Of a stretch of DNA of 64,000 bases, positions 59,401 to 64,000 are shown one piece after another. The stretch comes from DATCIH01 sp036507955. GTDB lineage: Bacteria > Bacillota > Clostridia > Clostridiales > Clostridiaceae. The position numbers and the translations under genes were made by a program. The stretch covers positions 1 through 64,000 of the forward strand of contig DATCIH010000087.1 in assembly GCA_036507955.1 (NCBI GenBank), written 5' to 3'. A model generated the notes under the pieces. The model was given only the letters and a program-made list of their open reading frames with translations. It ran no database searches and was not told the DNA's origin. How positions within the stretch are numbered: position 1 is the stretch's first letter; each line of letters begins with the position of its first letter.

Positions 59401-62154
59401 TCTAATTATAGCATCTAACATCAAATAAGCCTGGTAAGTTAAAAATGCGAATATCAAGAAAAACTGTTCTATTACAATCTTGCCATTTTCCATTTCTCCA
59501 GATAAGCTTATACCTCTTACTGGAGATATAACAGCTTCAGATACATCAAAAAGTATAGGGCAGACAACTGCAAGTATAGCTATTAACAGCCATTTTTCCG
59601 GAGTTCCCTTAAGCACGGTGAAGGATAAGAAAGCTAATATAATAATAGAAGGTGCCAGTATACTTCTCCTTAAATTATCTAATATCTTCCATTTGGATAG
59701 TAAATTTAAACTTGAGCGTTTAAATAGCCATGGCAATAGTTGCCAATCTCCTCTAACCCACCTATGTAATCTCATAGAACTAGAATTATAATATGCTGGA
59801 TATCCATCAATCAATTCTATATCTGTAACTAAAGCACACCTAGTATAGCATCCTTCTAAAAGATCATGACTAAGTACAGAATTCTCTGGAATTTCATCTT
59901 TTAGCATACTATTAAACACGTCAATATTATATATGCCTTTACCAGTGAATATACCTTCCCCAAATAGATCCTGATATACATCTGAAATAGCATTTGAATA
60001 CATATCTATCCCTGTCTCACCAGAAAATATTTTAGAAAAAATCGTTTTATTTGCACTTATGGTACCAACTATAACCCTTGGCTGCATAATACCATAACCT
60101 CTTAAAACCTTTTTATTAACTAAATCCATATGAGGTTTATTTAAAACATGCTCCATAGCACCTATAAGATGCTTAGCACTATCTCTAGGTATTTTTGTAT
60201 CTGCATCTAAGGTTATAACATATCTTGCCTTCATAAGAGGCTCTATGCTTCCACTAAATACATTATAGCTGGTATTCAAACCTCCACGAAGTAATGCATT
60301 AAATTCCATAAGTTTGCCTCTTTTTCTCTCGAAGCCCATCCAAATGCCTTGTTTTTCGTTGAATTGCCTATACCTATTAAGAAAATAAAAAATATCTACT
60401 CCATTAGTACAATATTTACAATTTAAGGCTTTTATCTCCTTAATTGCAAAATCGTTTATGCTGTCATCTTCCTCTACCTTTTCCTCACTGCTATCCTTTA
60501 AATCTCCTAGTAAAGTAAAATATATATTGGGTTCTGAATTGCCTAAGTAATAAACCTCCATATCAGATATAAGATCATGTACTCTTTTTTCGCTATTTAA
60601 AAGAGTAGGAATTACAACTATTGTACTTGCCTCCTCTGGAATACCGTCTTTAAATTCAAGCTTTGGGACAAATCTAGGCTTAATTAAATGATTTATGCTC
60701 CAATTAAAGGTGGATACAACAATTTCACTGATTGGAATTATCAAAGCAATGAATGTTATTAATAAATCTATTATGCTTATATCCTTAGTAGTTTTATAAT
60801 ATATGGATAAAATCGAAATAATAATAAGTAAGGTTGCACCTATAGTTAATGAAATATAGGACTTTACTCCTATACTTTGAAGCTTCCTAAGTAAATAAAT
60901 CCTCCTATGCTTTCTTTCAGCTATTGTATGTTCTAGAATAGTTATTCCTTCATCTATTAAATAATAACCAACATGTTTTTTGTAATCATTAGTTTTATTT
61001 GTATCTAAATTATTTTCCGATTCCAGAAAAGCACACTGGATACTTTTTTTTGCTGCATAGCTTTCAGAGACGTTATATGTTTTTGCTATGCTTTCAATAC
61101 TGTGCCTATACTGATCCTTAGTTTCAAAGTCCATTTTGATGTAAATGCCCGAGGGGTCAGATCCTAAGACCTGCTCCACATAGCTAAGCTTTTCAAAGGT
61201 TTCTCTCCAGTTTAATGCTTCCACTTCTCGGATGGAATTTACACTGTTGCCCATTGATAACTGGAATATTGCTTGCTTTTGATGTTCTAGAGCCACAGCT
61301 TTTTCAATACTGGTTCCAGCCTCTTCCATTTTTACATCGATAAATTTATAAATTTCATTATCGTCTACACCATTTTCTCTAAGGTGCTTCAATAGTCTTT
61401 CTACAAAGGTTGCTGTGACATCCAAATTAGTTTCTTCCAGTTTTTTTAATTCTATACTTAAAGAATTCTTTTCTGTGGCTGAAATCAATTTATCTCCTAA
61501 TTCTTCTGCCTGCTTCTTTTCCTCTTCAGCATCTATTATTTCCCCTGTAAGTTTACTGACATTTTGAATTAAGGATATTCTAAGCATAATAGGCAATGCC
61601 CATAGTTCTCCACTATTTAATATAGTATTTTCCTGATATGCATTTACAAAGTTAATTATAGAGCTTTCATTTATTCTTCCATCAGTATGGGCTACTAGTT
61701 CAGAAGCTATGTAATAAATCCTTGGAAATCCCTTAAGTAAACCCCTGTGAATTACTGGAAGATTTTTATAATATTCCATGGGCATATTATGTCTTATATC
61801 TTTATATTCTTTTTCTATTAAGTATAGATTATCTATAAGCCATTCTGATGCAGGAACAACTTCTTTCTTTGATCTTATTTCCTCATCAATATAGTTATAT
61901 CCCTTCAATATATTCTTGTAGCTCAAATCTAAGCTCTTCATTATTGTTCTTCTAGAATTAGTTTTTACTTCTTTCTTATAGTAGTTTGATATTAAAGATG
62001 CATGCTCTTCTAGGCTTTCTTTACCTAAATTTGTACGTGGCACATCCTCTAGAGGATAAGTTTCCTCAAAATGTTTACTTTTTAACATTAAATAGTAAAT
62101 TATAAGTATTATAAGTAAAATTATTTCTATGAAAATGTAGATCATAAAATACAC
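53482..62154 (-). CDS. Cyclic beta-1,2-glucan synthase (NdvB/Cgs-type)
   Basis: This 2890-residue protein has the full Cgs architecture. A signal-anchor helix (3-23) and a helical region (to about 420) are followed by helices near 430-490. A GT84 glycosyltransferase domain carries VITLDADTKIPRD (about 640-655) and RLHRWVRGDW (about 795). Five or six helices span 835-1000. A glycoamylase-like cyclization domain (about 1015-1560) contains RTSPTNLGMGLT, WGISESAFYSFD and SYMIHHQGMSLMALDNVL. A GH94-like phosphorylase region with two beta-sandwich blocks (from about 1630 and 2130) ends in a catalytic barrel with GSGDWNDGMNT (about 2574). It would polymerise glucose from UDP-glucose and close or trim the ring, probably exporting it. 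Such enzymes are classic in rhizobia and Brucella and also exist in some Firmicutes. The single frame of 8.7 kb has no stops, so it is under selection. Neighbours offer no export partner. Confidence 0.9.
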   Translation of the reverse strand: MYFMIYIFIEIILLIILIIYYLMLKSKHFEETYPLEDVPRTNLGKESLEEHASLISNYYKKEVKTNSRRTIMKSLDLSYKNILKGYNYIDEEIRSKKEVVPASEWLIDNLYLIEKEYKDIRHNMPMEYYKNLPVIHRGLLKGFPRIYYIASELVAHTDGRINESSIINFVNAYQENTILNSGELWALPIMLRISLIQNVSKLTGEIIDAEEEKKQAEELGDKLISATEKNSLSIELKKLEETNLDVTATFVERLLKHLRENGVDDNEIYKFIDVKMEEAGTSIEKAVALEHQKQAIFQLSMGNSVNSIREVEALNWRETFEKLSYVEQVLGSDPSGIYIKMDFETKDQYRHSIESIAKTYNVSESYAAKKSIQCAFLESENNLDTNKTNDYKKHVGYYLIDEGITILEHTIAERKHRRIYLLRKLQSIGVKSYISLTIGATLLIIISILSIYYKTTKDISIIDLLITFIALIIPISEIVVSTFNWSINHLIKPRFVPKLEFKDGIPEEASTIVVIPTLLNSEKRVHDLISDMEVYYLGNSEPNIYFTLLGDLKDSSEEKVEEDDSINDFAIKEIKALNCKYCTNGVDIFYFLNRYRQFNEKQGIWMGFERKRGKLMEFNALLRGGLNTSYNVFSGSIEPLMKARYVITLDADTKIPRDSAKHLIGAMEHVLNKPHMDLVNKKVLRGYGIMQPRVIVGTISANKTIFSKIFSGETGIDMYSNAISDVYQDLFGEGIFTGKGIYNIDVFNSMLKDEIPENSVLSHDLLEGCYTRCALVTDIELIDGYPAYYNSSSMRLHRWVRGDWQLLPWLFKRSSLNLLSKWKILDNLRRSILAPSIIILAFLSFTVLKGTPEKWLLIAILAVVCPILFDVSEAVISPVRGISLSGEMENGKIVIEQFFLIFAFLTYQAYLMLDAIIRTLYRLLFSKRNMLEWQTAADVELKSRKDIIGYIKNMWPGSLISIFILYLAVNKSLGLGLFMLPSSIIWTLSPLVAFYISKERKITSFVPKEEQDIFLRRISRKTWTYFEDFVNSEKSWLCPDNFQEDPPIGIAFRTSPTNLGMGLTSNIVAYDMGYISFIEFIERTDSIITNMESLKRYKGHFYNWYDIKTKEPLRPLYVSTVDSGNLAGYIWLLTESIKEYLKENYLSKRQMKGMYDLVLIAEEELRQKSNHKDVYTQSLIELKKDKIDLLTWKSILIGLWSRIREMKKDNTTNETYWNKKLERKVSNSLGELQRLFPQLELAFESEAFEDSIFKKLDLPIYTNKIVSMPKDMEDLLTKLEAIQRDDDKRLVKDIISQLKESQREAENLISRSYALIKRLEDMAQTMDFSIVYDKKRQLFSIGYDLEKEDLINSYYDLLASEARQASFVAIAKGDVEQKHWFKLGRAMTMMDKNKGLVSWSGTMFEYFMPLLIMRDYPDTLLNETYRAVVEKQKKYCLDRRIPWGISESAFYSFDINNNYQYKAFGVPGIGLKRGLLNELVISPYSTIIALPFCFSDGITNLKRLTNEGLEGRYGFYEAIDYTRERSLKGKKKSIIKSYMIHHQGMSLMALDNVLNNNILQNRFHNIPMVKATELLLQEKVPKRIIYDREQQFEAISNGVEKQNNIVRKFNGSFSKLPETQILSNGSYSLMVTDSGSGYGKVDDISLYRWKEDITLNCSGMFFYIKNINSNEYWSATYQPCRNRGDEYEVNFSADKAEFKRRDGNLFTHTEITVSNEDNVEVRRLSITNHSIHPRTVEVTSYCEITLATYTADIVHPAFSNLFIATRYFDKNGCVAAYRRQRGKDEKERWIFQTTAVLGETIGTGQYETNRMNFIGRNRSLEDPAAMENDTVLTNSTGNVIDPIISIRKRVRIKPGQTVVLAYSTGMASSEEQVLELSSKYKEFQNINRAFELAWTQNEVLMKYLGIKSAQANLYQSLSSRVLFINPQFQERCGFIKNISTGQRGLWPYGVSGDLPIVLLMVRDEAGIDLLKQLLSIHQYWNLKGITVDLVVLNLQEEYYYESLNNTLEDIISSGYGRERQNKKGGIFLFSKHRVKEDFIILLQAIASIVVDSKNGHLLGQIKKYKNEKVIDSIKAVEKEPLAYSIKKDFDNVVMEELTFYNSFGGFDLNKNEYVILLKDGKTTPLPWINVIANEKFGFNVSEAGSAYTWNKNSRENKLTVWSNDPVMDTPSEMLYLKDKNTNRIWSITPSPLRDAGSYLIEHGYGYSNFTHEAFGIKGKITMFVPLKESVKIIIVRLENYSKEVRELNLAYFGEMVLGVSPEFTASHITTCISLEKKLIYAENQYNEHFSKQKVYLKIGGSNPSFTGNRMEFIGREGSIKTPIALSRDKLSNACGSGFDPCLAVEVEAKLLPGEKKCFIILLGAEDELSELDRVVSKYESLETCEQELEEIKHYWSKLLNGIQVKTPDKSMDIMLNGYLLYQTLSCRILSRSAFYQSGGAYGFRDQLQDVLALSYVKPEITRKQILLAASRQYVEGDVQHWWHPIINSGIKTRFSDDLLWLPYVTSEYIAATGDYGILQERVGYIFDEPLKEGEDERYSIVDKMKGEGSIYEHCIKAIERALKFGSHNIPLMGSGDWNDGMNTVGNKGKGESVWLGWFLYKVLKQFIPLCEYEKDYANVPLYTNYCDFIKTNLEENAWDGGWYRRAYFDDGTPLGSSENEECQIDSISQSWAVISGAASAHRRTEAMKALENQLVKRGNGMILLLYPPFDKSDLEPGYIKGYIPGVRENGGQYTHAAIWTIMAEALLGEGDKAWFMYNMINPINHTKSYLDCERYKVEPYVMAADIYGKEPNIGRGGWSWYTGAAGWMYRVGIENLLGFKLQEGKGFTVKPCIPGEWKGYEMIYNKDNSKYNIKIERGKESKITLNGFVLKEDMIPFQGEGIHNVTVTIL

Positions 62155-62324
62155 CGCCTTTAAAGCATATAGCTGTCACTTTTATATTATCTCCAAAAAT
62201 GTGTAAAATATGATTAGGGATATAAATAATCATAAAATCTGGTTTAATCAATTAAAGTCACAAATAATGACAAGTTTCGAAATGTCATGTATACTATAAT
62301 TCGAATTATTAACAGGCAGGTATA

Positions 62325-63138
62325 GTGAAAATGAAATTTTCACTATACCGACTTATTTTTAAAAATCCTTTGAGTGTTAGACTCTGGAATGAAAAGTTCT
62401 TTGTAATTTCCTTTTTATTGGCAGTTGTGACTTCTTTCATGTCTGCCCCAAAGCTTGATTACATAGATTCTAAAGTGATTTTGTGCTTATTTGATTTAAT
62501 GGTGATAGGTTGTGCCTTTGAAGATCTTAAAATAATGGATAGAGCAACAGTTCAAATTTTAAACAAATGCTCCAATCTAAGACTCGTTAGTCTTGTAATG
62601 TTATCACTTACCTTTTTCAGTTCTATGCTTTTAACTAATGATGTAGCTTTATTAACCTTTGCTTCCCTTTGTTATTCTTGGAGCTCTATTACTTTTAGCT
62701 TTAAACCTAAAAATAATAAAAAAGAATTTGAATGTAGTGCTAGATCCCGTACCAATAAAGAGTAAAAAACAAGCTATATTATTCGGAATTTTATTCATTG
62801 TTATAATACTTTCTATATTTAACCTTTTAAATTATTTTCTTGTCTTTATTTTAACCTTGACAATGGTGCTACTATTAAATAAAAGTCTCCTCCGAAAAGT
62901 TGATTTCTTTCTACTTGTCACCTTTATGTGCTTTTTTATTTTTATTGGAAATCTTACACACATTGAATTTGTGAATAAACTTCTTGTCTTACTTTTAAAT
63001 AGTAGCAATAAGACTTTTTTCACATCTGTTATTTTAAGTCAATTTATAAGTAATGTTCCTACTGCCATTTTAATAGCCCATTTCACTAGCAATTGGAAAG
63101 AAGTTCTACTGGGAGTTAATATTGGAGGTCTTGGATAG
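62325..63138 (+). pseudogene. Decayed SLC13/ArsB-type anion permease
   Basis: Two overlapping frames together form a damaged permease. The first (62325-62765) reads like the N-terminal part of SLC13-type transporters up to FFSSMLLTNDVALLTF. The second (from about 62659, other frame) begins LPFVILGALLLLALNLKIIKK, which resembles text normally some 60-70 residues further on, and continues to QFISNVPTAILIAHFTSNW and WKEVLLGVNIGGLG, where it stops. The usual conserved GNPQN-type segment is missing, and the C-terminal helix after NIGGLG is also absent. An internal deletion with frame change plus a 3' truncation explains this. No strong ribosome binding site precedes the first ATG or GTG. Transport activity is not expected. 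Confidence 0.75.
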
Positions 63139-63151
63139 CTTTAACAATAAT

Positions 63152-63188
63152 AAAATCACCTTCCCTATATTAAAGGAAGGTGATTTTT
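63152..63188. terminator. Bidirectional terminator after aspartokinase
   Basis: A perfect 13-bp stem (63152-63164 with 63175-63187) with a ten-base loop is flanked by A and T tracts. It serves the minus-strand aspartokinase and the plus-strand permease remnant. Confidence 0.85.
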
Positions 63189-63207
63189 AAATTTAAAGTA
63201 GAATTTT

Positions 63208-64000
63208 CTATAAATTAAATCTTTCAGCAACAAGATTAATAGCCTTTAGCTTATCTATTTGTCTTATAGCACAAGTAATTCTTATTTCTGAGGTTGTAAT
63301 CATTTTTACTTGTATATTATTATCACCGAAAATTGAAAACATGGTAGCTGCTACACCCGAGGTATTTTTCATTCCTATGCCAACTACAGAAAACTTTGTT
63401 ATGTCCTCATCTGTATTAATATTACATTCATCTATATGTTCCTTTATTATTTCCTTAGCTTCATATAAATCATCTTTTGGAATTGTAAAGGATATATTTA
63501 CCTTGCCTTTTACTGGGCTTGTCTGGCTTATCATATCAATCACTATCTTACTATTTCCTAAGCTTTCGAAAAGCTTTGATAGTAAATTAATATCATTTAT
63601 AATATCCACTAGAGTTATTGCTATATCATCATCACTGGTAGCAAGTCCCGTTACTGGCTTACTTTCCATATTCATATAATTTACCTCCTTAACTACAGTA
63701 CCTTTAATATCTGAATTGCTAAGACCTACATAGATAGGAATTTTATACTTTTGACCAAGCTCAATAGATCTTGAATGCATAACCTGAGCTCCTAAACTTG
63801 CTAGCTCTAACATTTCTTCATAGTCAATTTCCATAAGCTTTTTAGCCTTCTTATATTTTCTTGGATCCACACTATATATGCCATCTACATCAGTATAAAT
63901 CTCACAAACTCCTCCAAGCTTAATTGCAATTGCAACTGCAGTAGTATCAGAACCTCCTCTTCCTAGTGTGGTTATGCTTCCATCTTCATCTATTCCTTGA
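63208..64000 (-). CDS. lysC: Aspartokinase, C-terminal part (gene leaves the right edge)
   Basis: The frame stays open from the stop at 63208 to the window edge, giving 263 visible residues. The kinase part includes ITTLGRGGSDTTAVAIAIKL and EIYTDVDGIYSVDPRKYKKA, the substrate and ATP-binding region of monofunctional aspartokinases. YEEMLELASLGAQVMHSRSIEL follows, then two ACT domains (about the last 150 residues, including SVVGIGMKNTSGVAATMFSIFGDN) that bind lysine or threonine for feedback control. The GTG at 63870 is internal (Val of SVDPRK), not the start. It catalyses the first step from aspartate to lysine, threonine and methionine. Confidence 0.96.
   Translation of the reverse strand, partial: QGIDEDGSITTLGRGGSDTTAVAIAIKLGGVCEIYTDVDGIYSVDPRKYKKAKKLMEIDYEEMLELASLGAQVMHSRSIELGQKYKIPIYVGLSNSDIKGTVVKEVNYMNMESKPVTGLATSDDDIAITLVDIINDINLLSKLFESLGNSKIVIDMISQTSPVKGKVNISFTIPKDDLYEAKEIIKEHIDECNINTDEDITKFSVVGIGMKNTSGVAATMFSIFGDNNIQVKMITTSEIRITCAIRQIDKLKAINLVAERFNL

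Noticed and set aside
55025..59791. Several plus-strand open frames of 80-100 codons inside the glucan synthase gene
   Set aside because: They lie entirely opposite a well-supported 2890-codon gene, lack ribosome binding sites and show no family features.
63208..63870. A complete short ACT-domain gene starting at a GTG at 63870
   Set aside because: The frame continues upstream with clear aspartokinase catalytic text to the window edge; the GTG is the Val of SVDPRK.

Overview
The window is a low-GC, gene-dense stretch of chromosome from a spore-forming, anaerobic Firmicute, most likely Clostridium sensu stricto. The supporting signs are a YabG spore-coat protease, a cluster of CotS-family spore-coat genes, rubredoxin and desulfoferrodoxin, AGGAGG-type ribosome binding sites with frequent TTG starts, and A/T-rich third codon positions. 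There is no rRNA, tRNA, CRISPR array, transposase, integrase or phage gene. Both ends cut genes: an unidentified gene on the left and aspartokinase on the right.

Layout. 0-11 kb is a spore-surface region: yabG, four CotS-family genes (one lacking the kinase N-lobe and catalytic residues) and two same-length GT4 glycosyltransferases. Several units carry a common late mother-cell (sigma-K-like) promoter pattern. A radical-SAM DNA repair gene pair is embedded here, and a good LexA/DinR box lies inside its promoter. 11-16 kb is a galactose operon (galR-galT-galK plus a sugar-binding lipoprotein). 16-20.6 kb holds larB and larC (nickel-pincer cofactor), an EamA transporter and an ArsR-type regulator whose end is shifted out of frame by a nine-base G tract. 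Opposite lies a remnant of an alpha-arabinofuranosidase that keeps a strong promoter. 20.6-34 kb is mixed housekeeping: manC, a GAP1-like protein, a methyltransferase, RNase Z, CCA-adding enzyme, a TetM-like ribosomal GTPase, GNAT, peptidase T, patatin, an ACT/UPF0210 pair and YhaM. 34-37 kb is an ammonium module (PII - small membrane protein - Amt - PII). 37-46 kb has a small alarmone synthetase, DUF2225, an orphan PTS IIC, a FlhB-tail/FliK-like pair, tyrS, a GGDEF protein and YajQ. 46-53 kb has two small genes under 60 codons (zinc ribbon, one-helix membrane protein), a two-component system, prfC, rubredoxin, trpS and desulfoferrodoxin. 53.5-62.2 kb is a single 2890-codon cyclic beta-1,2-glucan synthase homologue. 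After it come a decayed SLC13-type permease and aspartokinase.

Recurring structure. A family of imperfect palindromes built on CAGGGAC/CACCT...AGGTG/GTCCCTG sits at four junctions, each between convergent genes. A second palindrome type (CATAACARTC-N5-GAYTGTTATG) occurs twice. Three loci show reductive decay: the abfA remnant, the permease with an internal deletion, and the regulator with the G-tract frameshift. Family names are from recognition of motifs in the translated sequence; no database search was possible.
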